This document shows, piece by piece, positions 1 to 9,975 of a stretch of DNA of 64,000 bases. How positions within the stretch are numbered: the stretch's first letter is position 1; the number at the start of each line of letters is the position of its first letter. The notes under the pieces are model-generated. The model was not told where the DNA came from and did not search any database. It was given only the letters and a program-made list of their open reading frames with translations. The translations under genes and the position numbers were made by a program. The DNA comes from Pseudoalteromonas piratica (GTDB lineage: Bacteria > Pseudomonadota > Gammaproteobacteria > Enterobacterales > Alteromonadaceae). The stretch lies in the NCBI RefSeq assembly GCF_000788395.1, contig NZ_CP009889.1, positions 1,054,001 to 1,118,000 on the forward strand, in the 5' to 3' direction.

Positions 1-731
1 ACCATTTAATTGGCAATCTATTTGAACTTGAAGGTAGAACACTGCCAACGGTAATGACGACCCGTGATTCAATCGTTTATTTCAATATGAATGATGACAG
101 TGAAACCATTAGTAATAAGATTTTAGAAAATCCACACCATCAGTTTCTTGTGTGTGATGGACAGTTAGACAACTTACTTGGCACAATCGAATCAAAAACA
201 ATTTTGCATCAATTATTGAATGGTGGAAAAGCCGAACTCAGTTTACAAGCGTTGAACAAAGATTTGTTGTATTTGCCTGAAACATTGACGCTTTCAGACG
301 CATTAAATGCATTTAAATCGGCTTCCACACAGTTTGCTGTCGTAGTGAATGAATATGCGCTTGTTGTAGGCGTAATCACACTAAAAGACTTAATGAACTG
401 CTTTATGGGTGATTTGGTACCTTATAATGACGATCAACAAATTGTTAAGCGAGATGAAAATTCTTGGTTAGTCGATGGTGCAACACCAATAGTCGATATA
501 AAAAAACTACTTGAAATTGATGAGTTTCCCGACGAAAGTTATTACGAGACTATAGCAGGATTTATTATTTATAAAATGAAACGCATGCCCAAGTGTGCCG
601 ATTACGTGTTCCATGCAGAATTTAAATTTGAAGCTGTTGATATAGACGGTATTCGGGTGGACCAATTATTAATTACGCGACTTGAAACGAATGAGTTATC
701 AACGACACTTGATAATCAGCTGATTAGCTAA
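1..731 (+). CDS. paeA: PaeA/YtfL-type CBS-domain membrane protein, 3' part only
   Basis: The reading frame is open from base 3, so the true start lies outside the window and the first ATG at 54 is internal. The visible part is the cytoplasmic half of a CNNM/CorC-type protein. The stretch ending in TVMTTRDSIVYF opens the CBS pair; FAVVVNEYALVVGVITLKDL is the second CBS motif. The C-terminal CorC_HlyC domain carries DENSWLVDGATPI and DEFPDESYYETIAGF. This order and wording match E. coli YtfL, renamed PaeA, which protects against cadaverine and putrescine stress and is proposed to export polyamines at the inner membrane. The missing N-terminal part should hold the DUF21 transmembrane domain. It could be another member of the hemolysin/CorC family, but the C-terminal resemblance to YtfL is close. 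MgtC follows 18 bases later, probably in the same transcript. Confidence 0.85.
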   Translation, partial: HLIGNLFELEGRTLPTVMTTRDSIVYFNMNDDSETISNKILENPHHQFLVCDGQLDNLLGTIESKTILHQLLNGGKAELSLQALNKDLLYLPETLTLSDALNAFKSASTQFAVVVNEYALVVGVITLKDLMNCFMGDLVPYNDDQQIVKRDENSWLVDGATPIVDIKKLLEIDEFPDESYYETIAGFIIYKMKRMPKCADYVFHAEFKFEAVDIDGIRVDQLLITRLETNELSTTLDNQLIS

Positions 732-749
732 TAATGAGACGAAGAAACA

Positions 750-1232
750 TTGGAATTATTAACATTTTTTGATGTAAGCCCTTTTGCATGGTCCAAAATC
801 GCGGCCGCAATTTGTTGCGGCTTTATTGTTGGCTTGGAGAGACAGTTACGTGGGAAACCCGTTGGAATTCGCACTTCTGCCCTAATAGTGCTTGGCACTT
901 ATATGTTCATTGCAGCATCTAATTCATTAAATAATGATGTGACAGATACATCTCGTATAATCGGACAAATTGTCACGGGGGTGGGGTTTTTAGGCGCGGG
1001 CGTCATGCTTGCAAAGGACGGTATCGTAGTCGGTGTGACTTCTGCAGCAACGATTTGGGTACTTGCCGCTATAGGTGTAGCGATTGATATTGCTGGTGAG
1101 CTTAGCGCAATCAAATTAAGCGTATTGGTTGTCGGTATTTTATATGGTGTTGATGTATTAGAAGACTACTTCACCTCACTTACACAGGGCGTACATACAA
1201 AATTTCATGACTGGAAAAAACGTAAAAAGTAA
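750..1232 (+). CDS. MgtC/SapB family inner-membrane protein
   Basis: A 160-residue protein with four to five hydrophobic helices. It shows the family signature early (GLERQLRGKPVGIRTSALI, about residues 27-45) followed by VGFLGAGVMLAKDG and a further helix pair. MgtC/SapB proteins sit in the inner membrane; Salmonella MgtC is tied to low magnesium and intramacrophage survival, while most environmental members have no assigned substrate. The start is a TTG; no in-frame ATG lies upstream before a stop at 735, and only a weak GAAGAA is available as ribosome site. It trails the paeA-like gene by 18 bases. The C-terminal ACT-like extension of Salmonella MgtC is absent, so this is the short SapB-like form. 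Confidence 0.85.
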   Translation: MELLTFFDVSPFAWSKIAAAICCGFIVGLERQLRGKPVGIRTSALIVLGTYMFIAASNSLNNDVTDTSRIIGQIVTGVGFLGAGVMLAKDGIVVGVTSAATIWVLAAIGVAIDIAGELSAIKLSVLVVGILYGVDVLEDYFTSLTQGVHTKFHDWKKRKK

Positions 1233-1253
1233 CCTGTTACTTTTTACGTTTTT
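1216..1253. terminator. Bidirectional intrinsic terminator after the MgtC gene
   Basis: A perfect 18-base-pair stem: AAAAACGTAAAAAGTAAC at 1216-1233, a 2-base loop, then its exact complement at 1236-1253. It overlaps the MgtC stop codon. A-runs on one side and T-runs on the other suit termination from both directions, for the plus-strand MgtC gene and the minus-strand peptidase ending at 1263. Confidence 0.85.
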
Positions 1254-1262
1254 AATATTTGT

Positions 1263-2549
1263 TTACTTAGCTTGCGCCATGTAATCAAGGGTAAAATGGG
1301 TCAATGCTTTTGTCCCTAATTTAAACGATGATTCATCTGCGTAAAAGTATGGCGAGTGATTGCTCGGTGCATCTTTAGGGTCAATTCCTTTTGGTGTGCC
1401 TCCTAAAAAGACAAATAGCCCCGGAACTTCCATTGCATAAAACGAGAAATCTTCCGCCCCAGTAATCTTAGGCATTTCAATTAAGTTCCCTTTGCCCGTC
1501 ACTTTTTCAAGAGCCGGTAGCATTTTTTTAGTCAGCTTAGGGTCATTAACAGTAACCGGATACCCTTCGTAAATCGTCACGTGTGCAGTATTGCCAGACG
1601 ACATCGCAATATGCTCTGCCGTGGTTTTAATCTTTTCAAAAATTTGTTGACGGTTGTCCATATCAAAATTACGAATTGTGCCTACCATTTCCACTTCTTC
1701 TGGAATGATGTTGTTACGAACTCCACCGGCTATTTTACCAAATGACACAATTGCAGGTTCTTTAGTAATATTAATTTGGCGACTGACAATATGGTTTACC
1801 CCTGTCACGATTTGCGCCGCGGCAGCAATTGGATCTGCGCCTGCCCATGGCGTTGAACCATGAGTTTGCTCCCCTCTAACGGTAATCTCAAAGCGATCCG
1901 CACTGGCCATTGCCGGACCACTGCGATAACCAATTTGGCCAACATTTAATTTTGAAGTGATATGTAAACCAAAGGCCACATCTGGTTTGTATTTTTTAAA
2001 AATACCTTCTTTAAGCATCAATTCAGCACCACCCTCTTCACCTTGTGGTGCGCCTTCTTCAGCAGGTTGAAAAACAAACATCACATTACCAGCTAGCTCA
2101 CTTTTCATGTTTGCCAAAACTTCTGCAGCCCCCATTAACATAGCAACATGGGTATCATGGCCACATGCATGCATTATGCCTACATCAACACCGCGATAAT
2201 TAGTCGTTTTTGTCGACTTAAAAGGCACATCTGTTTTTTCGGTTACGGGTAATGCATCCATATCTGCTCGTAACATAACGGTTGGCCCTGGTTTAGCACC
2301 TTTTAATAATCCCACTACGCCGGTATAAGCGATACCTGTTTCGACTTCCATGCCCAATGATTTTAAGTGTGCTGCCACAATGCCAGCCGTGCGTGTTTCT
2401 CTGTTACCAAGTTCGGGGTTTTGGTGGAAATCACGTCGCCACTCAATCACTTTTGGTTCAGTTTGTTTAAAGAGTGAATTGAGGTCACTTGATGCATATG
2501 TACCCAATGAAAAACTCGATAATACGAGGGCAAGCAGTGTTTTATTCAT
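1263..2549 (-). CDS. Secreted M20-family amidohydrolase/metallopeptidase
   Basis: A 428-residue protein with a Sec signal peptide (about residues 1-20) and the M20D amidohydrolase layout. The first metal-ligand cluster is MHACGHDTHVAML (Cys129, His131). The catalytic Glu pair lies in FVFQPAEEG (164-165), and a late His-containing SNHSPYFYADE motif closes the active site. M20D enzymes hydrolyse N-acyl amino acids, hippurate or indole-acetyl amino acids with a two-metal centre; with a signal peptide this one should act in the periplasm. An AGGAA ribosome site lies upstream of the ATG. It stands alone, convergent with the MgtC gene. The substrate cannot be read from sequence. Confidence 0.9.
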   Translation of the reverse strand: MNKTLLALVLSSFSLGTYASSDLNSLFKQTEPKVIEWRRDFHQNPELGNRETRTAGIVAAHLKSLGMEVETGIAYTGVVGLLKGAKPGPTVMLRADMDALPVTEKTDVPFKSTKTTNYRGVDVGIMHACGHDTHVAMLMGAAEVLANMKSELAGNVMFVFQPAEEGAPQGEEGGAELMLKEGIFKKYKPDVAFGLHITSKLNVGQIGYRSGPAMASADRFEITVRGEQTHGSTPWAGADPIAAAAQIVTGVNHIVSRQINITKEPAIVSFGKIAGGVRNNIIPEEVEMVGTIRNFDMDNRQQIFEKIKTTAEHIAMSSGNTAHVTIYEGYPVTVNDPKLTKKMLPALEKVTGKGNLIEMPKITGAEDFSFYAMEVPGLFVFLGGTPKGIDPKDAPSNHSPYFYADESSFKLGTKALTHFTLDYMAQAK

Positions 2550-2770
2550 GCATAAATTCCTGTCGTTTTTATTATTAGTTCACAACAACAATACCATCAA
2601 AAGCGTGCTAAGCAATTAACATAAAGTCCAAAGTCAATATAAGGTCAAACCATCGCGAAAATAGTACTGAATAGATATTCATATTCTCTGAATTGAACAC
2701 CCACGCAGTGTGATAAAGTGTAATAACTTTCTCATATTTTTTTCCGATAAATGTTTTATTTCCGTACCTA

Positions 2771-2790
2771 TTTCGCGTAAAATCGCGAAA
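2771..2790. promoter_or_regulatory. Inverted repeat upstream of the giant secreted protein gene
   Basis: TTTCGCG (2771-2777), a 6-base spacer, then CGCGAAA (2784-2790), 43 bases before the start codon. A further copy of the half-site TCGCGAAAA occurs at 2653-2661. This may be a regulator operator or a short RNA hairpin in the leader. The rest of the 283-base gap is AT-rich, with no other element I can name. Confidence 0.3.
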
Positions 2791-2832
2791 AAATTTCCAC
2801 TAATTATAAGCTGTTAGCAATTTGGAGCCCCT

Positions 2833-5800
2833 ATGAAACTAAATGCTGTTCGTACACTTGTGTGTGCAGCCCTTGCTACCTCTGGATTTTCTGCACATTC
2901 GAAGTGCCATAGTCCTATGTATGGTATTGCAAGTGATGCTGGTCAAGGTGTTATTCACACACTAGATGAATACACAGGTCAAAGCCTGTCGAACTCAATC
3001 GCTTTATACGATTCTGCTGCGATTGCATTAGATACAGACAATCAGCGTTTATATTATGTTTCAGTGCCTCAAACTAATGGCGTAAGTTACTTAGCTTACT
3101 ACGATATTAATGCAGGTTCTCATCATCAAGTTGGTAAAACAAAGTTTACCTACCGCCTTGTGAGTGACCCTGATCAAAACCTATTGTGGGCTGCACATGA
3201 CGATACACTTTTCACTATCGATCCAAACACTGGTTATGCGTCAATTTACGGTGAATTAACCGGCTTTCGTAATGAACAAGATAAGAACTGGGGTGATTTA
3301 ACCTTCATCGGTGACACCTTATATTTAGTGAGCAAAAACAGTATTTATCGTGTCGATACAGATGCATTAACCGTTGAAATTGTTAATAAGCACAATTTGG
3401 CTTTAGCGACTGGGGCAGCTAAAAACCATGTTGGTGAATTAATTGTTTCTCGCCAAGACAACTTAGGTGGCTCTGAATTTTTTGCTTATGATATGGGTAA
3501 ATCATCGCTCAGCTATTTATCGACAAGCAGTCATCGTTTTACTGACTTAGCTGCCGCAAACTGTGGCACAGGTGACTCTGGTTCATCGGGTGGTGAAGAT
3601 AGCTATTACAAAATCAGTGCAGTATACAGCTTAGATAAAAGCCCAGAAGAAGGTGATGAAGCGCATCTGCGTGTTAAATTCAACAAAGACCTAGATGAAG
3701 AAAAGGATCTTAATCTAAAACTTAGTAGCGGCACTGCACAAAAAGGACAAGATTTTGATACAACAGCATTTGTTTCGTTTAATCGTGGTGAAAGCTATCC
3801 ATACGTCATTGATCTTGCTAGCCCTCAAAAAATAAGCGTCCCACCTGGTGGCCGCCATATTGATATTTTGATTGGCCTAAATAATGATGGCAAAGATGAA
3901 AATACCGAATATTTCACACTTGAAGCATGGCACCGAGAGACGCTTTCAGACCGCTTAACACTTAATCAAGATATTCTAGACCCTTCAAGTAATCAGGGTG
4001 ATTTGCGTGTAAATGCTGTTTACTCACGTCATACTGATGATTTAGTAGAAGAAGGCCGTACCATTAAGTACCGCTTGAAATTCAATAAAGAGTTAGTATT
4101 ACCAACACCTCTAACCCTTGAAATTGAAGGCTCATCTGCAACTAAAGGTGATGATTTTTCAACGCTTGCAAAAGTCTCTTTTGACCGCGGCGAAACATTC
4201 GTAGAAAACGTTGACCTAGCAACACGTAAACAAATCTTAGTGCCACCTGGTGGGCGATATGTCGACATTCAATTTGAATCCTATGAAGACGATTTAGAAG
4301 AAGGATTTGAAGCCTTAAAACTTCATGCTTGGCACCGAGCTGACCAATCTGACCATGAATTTGAAATTGTGCGTCTGCATGATGAAGATGCAGACCTCGA
4401 CCTTGCAAAAGATGCGGTGCATTCTGTATTCGCCTTAGACAGTAACGTTGAAGAAGGCGAATTTGTTACTTTCAGAGTTAAATTTAATCAAGCATTAACA
4501 GAAGATACAAAATTACGCCTACGATTAAATGAAGGTGCTGCTGAAGCATCTAAAGATTACAACCCACTTGCAGAAATATCGCTTGATGGTGGCATTACAT
4601 GGCCAATGGAATATGATTTGTCGTCTAAGCAGCGACCTCGCATTCCTGAAGGTACTGAGTATGTCGATGTTCGAGTACATACTTGGCGTGATGATGAAGC
4701 TGAAAGTACTGAAGACTTTAATTTAGCAGCGTATCTAATTAGTGGTGGCAAGGATACACAAACTGCAACCGTTACTATCAGCGATCGCAGCGAAAACTCT
4801 GGTGATTTCCCTGAGGTTGCTAGTATTACTGCAACACCATTTAAAGTAACAGAAGGCAATGCCGCACTATTTAACGTGTGTTTAGATGGTACCACCAGCC
4901 AAACACAAGATTACTACCTAGAAATAAACCCAGATACTGCAACGATTGCAGATATTGATACCACTGCGTTTGTTAGTTTTGATCAAGGGGTATCTTTCAC
5001 CAACGAAATAAACTTAGCGAGCGCTGCAACGGTTGCTGTTCCACAAGGTTTAACTTGCTTTGATGTGAAGGTAAATACCCTAAAAGACTCAGTCGATGAA
5101 CAAAGCGAAGCGTTAATTCTCGCCGCGTGGGGCAAAGATGATGGCATCGACCGTAAAACGCAAACGCTTATTATTGATAATCAAGCTGGCAACCAAGCAC
5201 CGAAAATTTCTGGTATTTTCCTTGATAGTAAACAGGTAAAAGAAGGTGAAAGCCAAACCTTTACTGTGTTGTTAGCTGAAGCAACTTCTGCTGTAGTTAA
5301 ATACTCACTTGCACTGAAAGACATTGAAGCAACACAAGATAAAGACTATGCCTCTTTACTTGAGTACACCACTGATAATGGTACTACCTGGACGCAAGTA
5401 ACCCTAGTTGATGATCTTGAAATTTCAATTCCTGAGGGAATTAACCAGTTCCAAGTTAAGGTGACAACATTAACCGACCAGGAAGTAGAACAGACCGAAA
5501 GTTATCAATTCACTGTCGCAGATACATCAACGATTGCTGAAATTCTTGATAACCCTGATTCAATTCCGGCGCGTTTAGAAAGCAATAATGCCCGTGAATA
5601 CGAAGTAACAGAGGGTAATTATGCCGTCTTCGAATTAGCTCTGGATAAGCAAATTCCAAGTGCTCAAAATGTCTTTATTGCGCTTGAAACACAAGACGCA
5701 ACAGCTGCGACAGACTTTGCCACGCAAGCTGAGTACTCTTTTGATGATGGTGCATTCTGGCAACCGATTGATTTAACATCTGAAGCTTCATTCTTACTTG

Positions 5801-8800
5801 CTGAAAATACACAAGATTTCTTAGTGCGCGTATCGGTTCTTAAAGATCAGGAAGCGAATGAAGAAATTGAAATGCTTACCTTGAATGCTTGGACTGAAGA
5901 TACACAGAGCGATCTAATAGCAGCACCTGTATTACTGATTGATGCAACGCCTGTAAAAGCCGTTATCGATTTCATTAGTGTTGATAAAAACCCAATTATG
6001 GAAGGTGAAGAGGTCATCTTCAATATCATGTTTGACCGCAAATTAGCACAATCTCAGTCATTGCGTTTTAATGTTGCAGGTTTAGGGGACACTACAAATG
6101 CTGACTTTTTAAACTATGGTCAGGTGTCTTTAGATAATGGCACCACATGGCAAGATATGTCATTGATTGATAATACTTCCGTAAACGTGCTGTCAGAAAG
6201 CCTGAATGTCTTAGTAAAAGTAACGTCAATGGTGGATGACGCGATTGAAGAAAACGAAGCATTTGAGTTAAGCGCATGGTTTGAAGACAGTGATAAAGTT
6301 ACTAAATCTGTTGCAGTATCAGACGGCACAGCTCCAAAGCCACAGGTAATGTCTGTTATTGCTATGCCAGATCCTGTATCAGAAGGCGCTTCAACTACCT
6401 TCGAAATTAGTCTGGATAGCAAAGTTGAACGAGAAATTACTTACCCGTTCCAACTACAAGACGGTAATGCCATTGCACAAGATGATTATGATACAACGGT
6501 AGAAATTAGCTTTGATCTTGGCCAAAGTTGGCAAACACTGCTGCTTGCCACTACACAAAATGTTACCGTACCAGAAAATACAGACACAATTTTTGTTAAA
6601 GTTGCCACACTGCCTAATGATGAATTTGAGCAGAGTGAAAGTTTTGCATTAGTGGTTGATCAGGTTGTTGGCAATGTGTTCATTAACGATGATGACAATG
6701 CTGAGCCAATTGCTAACCCAGATGAATTAACCATTGCCGAGGATGAATTCGCTGAATCGATTGCTGTGCTTGCAAACGATGAAGATCCAAATTTCGACCC
6801 GCTCACTATTTTAGACGTGCCAAAGGCGCTTCATGGTGTTGTTACTGTAAATGATGACAATAGCATCAACTATCAACCTAAGCCTGACTACTATGGCAAA
6901 GATATTATTATTTACAGCATTAGCGATGGTCGCGGTGGTGTTGCTAGTAGCCAAGTAACCGTTGAAATAACACCTGTTAATGACGAGCCTCGTCAAACTG
7001 ACCGTAGCTTAACCACCAAAGAAGATGTCGCCATCAAGCACATCAATTTATTACAAGGTATTACTGATCCCGAAGGCGAAGCTTTAACGATTGTGGGCCT
7101 ACCTATTGCGACAAATGGTCAGTTAATTGATGAAGGTAACGGTCAGTTTACCTACAAACCTAATGAAAACTATTTCGGTGACGATGAAATCGTATTTGTC
7201 GTTACTGATGGTGAAAAAGAGTTAAATGCCAAAATCTCTGTCACGGTGACGCCGGTTAATGACTTACCAACAGCTGAGGTTGCGTCTTTGACTGTTACAG
7301 AAGATGCAAAAAATGAGATTATTGATACATCACCTTACACCAATGATGTAGATGGCGACACACTAACAGTCACATCTGCACAGGCAGACCATGGTGACGT
7401 AACAGTCAACCCAGACGGTACTTTAAGCTATTCGCCAAATGCTAACTATGCTGGTAATGACCAAATTAGTTACACGGTGGTTGATGGTAATGGCGGCTCT
7501 GTAACAGGCAAAATTAATGTGCTGATTACAGGTGAAACCGATGCCCCTAATGCAAATAATGATGAAGCGCAAACAGACGAAGACACTAAAATCGATGTTA
7601 TCGATGTGCTGTCAAACGATACCGACCCAGACAATGATAAGTTAACTGTGACACAGGCAACTGCTGATAACGGTATTGTTACAATAAGTGCTACAGGCAC
7701 ATTAAGTTATCAACCAAATGATAACTACTTCGGTAAAGACACCATCCATTACACCGTAACTGATGGCGAATTCACTGACAGTGCTGTGGTTGTGGTAACA
7801 GTCAATGCTGTTAATGACGACCCTACTACCACTGAAAAAGCCATTGTCGTTGACGAAGACTCAAAAAATAACGTTGTCGATTTAACGCAACATATTTTTG
7901 ATGTGGATGACGATCCGGCTAAAGCGGTTTCTGCAACCGCTATTAATGGTAAAGTAGAAGTTAAATCAGACGGCAGTCTGCGCTACACGCCAAATGAAAA
8001 CTTCTATGGTGAAGATACTATTACTTACCAGGTAGAAGATGGTAACGGCGGTCAAGCACAAGGTGTCGTTAAGGTAACTGTAAATCCATTAGATGATGCG
8101 CCTATTGCACGTGGCGATAACGTCTCCATCAATGAAGACGAATCATTAATAGGCTTTGATGCACTACAAAATGACGAAGACCCAGATGGTCAAGTAATTA
8201 CGTTAGTTTCCGCAACCGCATCAAAAGGTCAAGTAACCTTGAATGGTAATTTAATTAATTATCAACCAGATGCTGATTTTTATGGTGAAGTAAGCATTGA
8301 GTACACCATCACCGATGGTGAAAAACAAGCAACGGCTTATGTCACAGTAGATGTTCAACCAGTTAATGATGCGCCGACTATACAACCTGCTTCAACAGCG
8401 GTTGACGAAAACTCGCAAAACAATGCTATCAATGTGCTTGATAAAATCACCGATAAAGATGGCGATAATGCAAAACCAATCTCTGCAACAACCAACGATG
8501 GTAGTGTGTCAGTTGATGGCAATGGCATCGTTTACTTTACGCCGAACAAAGATTTCGTCGGGACTGCAAAAATTGATGTAACGGTTTCAGATGGTAACGG
8601 TGGTACTGCCATAGGTTACATAACGGTTGTTGTTAATTCAGTAAACCAGCCTCCTGTTGCAGTTGACGATGGCATTCAGGTATTCCAAGACACACCTCTT
8701 TATAATATCGATGTGTTGTGGAACGACTCTGATTTGAACGGTGATGATTTAACGCTGGTATCAGCTGTGGCACAAAATGGTTCTGTTGATATTGATAACA

Positions 8801-9858
8801 ATCAAAACCTAACTTACACACCAAATGCAGGTTTCTATGGCCAAGATTGGATCACATATACAATCAAAGATCCTGAAGGGTTAACAGACAGTGCGTTGGT
8901 TGATGTTCGTGTTAAACAAAACAACTTGCCTGTTGCTAACAATGACAGTACCACTATTGATCAAGATACAACACTGTCTCGCTTTAATGTATTAGCGAAT
9001 GACACTGACCTAGATGCAGATGCACTTACGGTTTCTCGTGCAGTGACAAGTGTGGGTGAAGTAACCGTTAACAGTGATAACACAGTAACATTTACGCCAC
9101 CAACCGGTTGGATTGGTAAAGCAACTATCACTTACACCATCACCGATGGCAAAACTAATGGTACAGCCCAAGCTGTTCTAGAAGTAACTGTTTTATCAAC
9201 CAATACTGCTCCAATTGCAAATGTTGATTCAGCAACAGTAACTCAGGGTGAAACACTAAGTGCAATCAATGTATTAGGTAATGATAATGACCCTGATGGT
9301 GACACTTTAACAGTGATGTCTGTTAACCCAAGCCATGGTACTGCAACAATTAATGCGAATGGTACAGTGCGTTATCAAGCACCAGCCAATTATGAAGGGC
9401 TTGTGGTTGTGACCTATGGCATCAGCGATGGAAATGGCGGTACTGCCACAAGCCAAGTAAACATTACCGTTAATAAAGCATTAGCTCAATGTATTACTGA
9501 GTCGGGCAATGGCCTAACTTTCGCCGCTGGTACTAGCATTGCCTTTGCCCATAAGCGCAGTGCTGATTATGCACAAGGTTATAAGGTGTTATCGAACGGT
9601 TCTGCTATCACAAACTGGCAATACCCAGCAAACACTAGTAGCTGGGTTGAGCGAGCCACACTTTCAGGTGGTAGCACATTCTCGATTACTTATAAGTTTA
9701 AAGAAAATAACCGAACTTGGAAGTATGGCAATTGTAAAACAACCATTGGTGCTAATCACACAGGTTACATCGATTGCGATGACACAGGTGGTGACGGTGA
9801 TTACAACGATACCCAACTACGCTTTAGAATCACCAACGCGTCGGGTATTTGTGAATAA
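2833..9858 (+). CDS. Giant secreted modular protein: Calx-beta-like and cadherin-like tandem domains
   Basis: A 2341-residue protein with a Sec signal peptide (about 1-24). Residues 25-250 form a beta-propeller-like head with YGIASD, LAYYDIN, LFTIDPNTG and IYRVDTD strands. Residues about 256-1290 hold eight Calx-beta-like modules of roughly 120-135 residues, each with a V-(E/S)EG motif, a VSFDxG hairpin and a late xEEFxL strand. Residues about 1294-2219 hold ten cadherin-like modules of 91-93 residues, with xEDT, VLxNDxDPDxDxLTV, LxYxPNxxYxGxDxIxYTVxDGxGG and TVxxVND motifs; these acidic motifs suggest calcium binding. The last 120 residues are a different domain with four cysteines and an acidic DGDYND loop. 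I see no RTX repeats, LPXTG, PEP-CTERM or autotransporter barrel. A role as surface or extracellular adhesin or matrix protein is inference. The ribosome site is TTGGAG; an intrinsic terminator follows. Confidence 0.85.
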   Translation: MKLNAVRTLVCAALATSGFSAHSKCHSPMYGIASDAGQGVIHTLDEYTGQSLSNSIALYDSAAIALDTDNQRLYYVSVPQTNGVSYLAYYDINAGSHHQVGKTKFTYRLVSDPDQNLLWAAHDDTLFTIDPNTGYASIYGELTGFRNEQDKNWGDLTFIGDTLYLVSKNSIYRVDTDALTVEIVNKHNLALATGAAKNHVGELIVSRQDNLGGSEFFAYDMGKSSLSYLSTSSHRFTDLAAANCGTGDSGSSGGEDSYYKISAVYSLDKSPEEGDEAHLRVKFNKDLDEEKDLNLKLSSGTAQKGQDFDTTAFVSFNRGESYPYVIDLASPQKISVPPGGRHIDILIGLNNDGKDENTEYFTLEAWHRETLSDRLTLNQDILDPSSNQGDLRVNAVYSRHTDDLVEEGRTIKYRLKFNKELVLPTPLTLEIEGSSATKGDDFSTLAKVSFDRGETFVENVDLATRKQILVPPGGRYVDIQFESYEDDLEEGFEALKLHAWHRADQSDHEFEIVRLHDEDADLDLAKDAVHSVFALDSNVEEGEFVTFRVKFNQALTEDTKLRLRLNEGAAEASKDYNPLAEISLDGGITWPMEYDLSSKQRPRIPEGTEYVDVRVHTWRDDEAESTEDFNLAAYLISGGKDTQTATVTISDRSENSGDFPEVASITATPFKVTEGNAALFNVCLDGTTSQTQDYYLEINPDTATIADIDTTAFVSFDQGVSFTNEINLASAATVAVPQGLTCFDVKVNTLKDSVDEQSEALILAAWGKDDGIDRKTQTLIIDNQAGNQAPKISGIFLDSKQVKEGESQTFTVLLAEATSAVVKYSLALKDIEATQDKDYASLLEYTTDNGTTWTQVTLVDDLEISIPEGINQFQVKVTTLTDQEVEQTESYQFTVADTSTIAEILDNPDSIPARLESNNAREYEVTEGNYAVFELALDKQIPSAQNVFIALETQDATAATDFATQAEYSFDDGAFWQPIDLTSEASFLLAENTQDFLVRVSVLKDQEANEEIEMLTLNAWTEDTQSDLIAAPVLLIDATPVKAVIDFISVDKNPIMEGEEVIFNIMFDRKLAQSQSLRFNVAGLGDTTNADFLNYGQVSLDNGTTWQDMSLIDNTSVNVLSESLNVLVKVTSMVDDAIEENEAFELSAWFEDSDKVTKSVAVSDGTAPKPQVMSVIAMPDPVSEGASTTFEISLDSKVEREITYPFQLQDGNAIAQDDYDTTVEISFDLGQSWQTLLLATTQNVTVPENTDTIFVKVATLPNDEFEQSESFALVVDQVVGNVFINDDDNAEPIANPDELTIAEDEFAESIAVLANDEDPNFDPLTILDVPKALHGVVTVNDDNSINYQPKPDYYGKDIIIYSISDGRGGVASSQVTVEITPVNDEPRQTDRSLTTKEDVAIKHINLLQGITDPEGEALTIVGLPIATNGQLIDEGNGQFTYKPNENYFGDDEIVFVVTDGEKELNAKISVTVTPVNDLPTAEVASLTVTEDAKNEIIDTSPYTNDVDGDTLTVTSAQADHGDVTVNPDGTLSYSPNANYAGNDQISYTVVDGNGGSVTGKINVLITGETDAPNANNDEAQTDEDTKIDVIDVLSNDTDPDNDKLTVTQATADNGIVTISATGTLSYQPNDNYFGKDTIHYTVTDGEFTDSAVVVVTVNAVNDDPTTTEKAIVVDEDSKNNVVDLTQHIFDVDDDPAKAVSATAINGKVEVKSDGSLRYTPNENFYGEDTITYQVEDGNGGQAQGVVKVTVNPLDDAPIARGDNVSINEDESLIGFDALQNDEDPDGQVITLVSATASKGQVTLNGNLINYQPDADFYGEVSIEYTITDGEKQATAYVTVDVQPVNDAPTIQPASTAVDENSQNNAINVLDKITDKDGDNAKPISATTNDGSVSVDGNGIVYFTPNKDFVGTAKIDVTVSDGNGGTAIGYITVVVNSVNQPPVAVDDGIQVFQDTPLYNIDVLWNDSDLNGDDLTLVSAVAQNGSVDIDNNQNLTYTPNAGFYGQDWITYTIKDPEGLTDSALVDVRVKQNNLPVANNDSTTIDQDTTLSRFNVLANDTDLDADALTVSRAVTSVGEVTVNSDNTVTFTPPTGWIGKATITYTITDGKTNGTAQAVLEVTVLSTNTAPIANVDSATVTQGETLSAINVLGNDNDPDGDTLTVMSVNPSHGTATINANGTVRYQAPANYEGLVVVTYGISDGNGGTATSQVNITVNKALAQCITESGNGLTFAAGTSIAFAHKRSADYAQGYKVLSNGSAITNWQYPANTSSWVERATLSGGSTFSITYKFKENNRTWKYGNCKTTIGANHTGYIDCDDTGGDGDYNDTQLRFRITNASGICE

Positions 9859-9870
9859 TCAATAACACAA

Positions 9871-9895
9871 AAAGCCTGCATTCGCAGGCTTTTTT
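9871..9895 (+). terminator. Intrinsic terminator of the giant protein gene
   Basis: AAAGCCTGC (9871-9879), loop ATTC, GCAGGCTTT (9884-9892) running into a T tract, 12 bases after the stop codon. Confidence 0.9.
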
Positions 9896-9975
9896 CTTCT
9901 CCTTGCATATTTCCTATTCCATATTGGGTTAATAGTTTGTAAACTCAACACATCTGACCAGTTGAGAAAGCGATT

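Noticed and set aside
4142..4408. Long antisense frames within the giant protein gene, as also at 4557-4895 and 6120-6422
   Set aside because: They mirror the repetitive codon pattern of the real gene and have no ribosome sites or family resemblance.
2833..9858. Tandem repetition that might be taken for a CRISPR or DNA satellite
   Set aside because: The repeats are protein modules of about 91-135 residues; at nucleotide level they have diverged, with no constant short repeat and spacer pattern.
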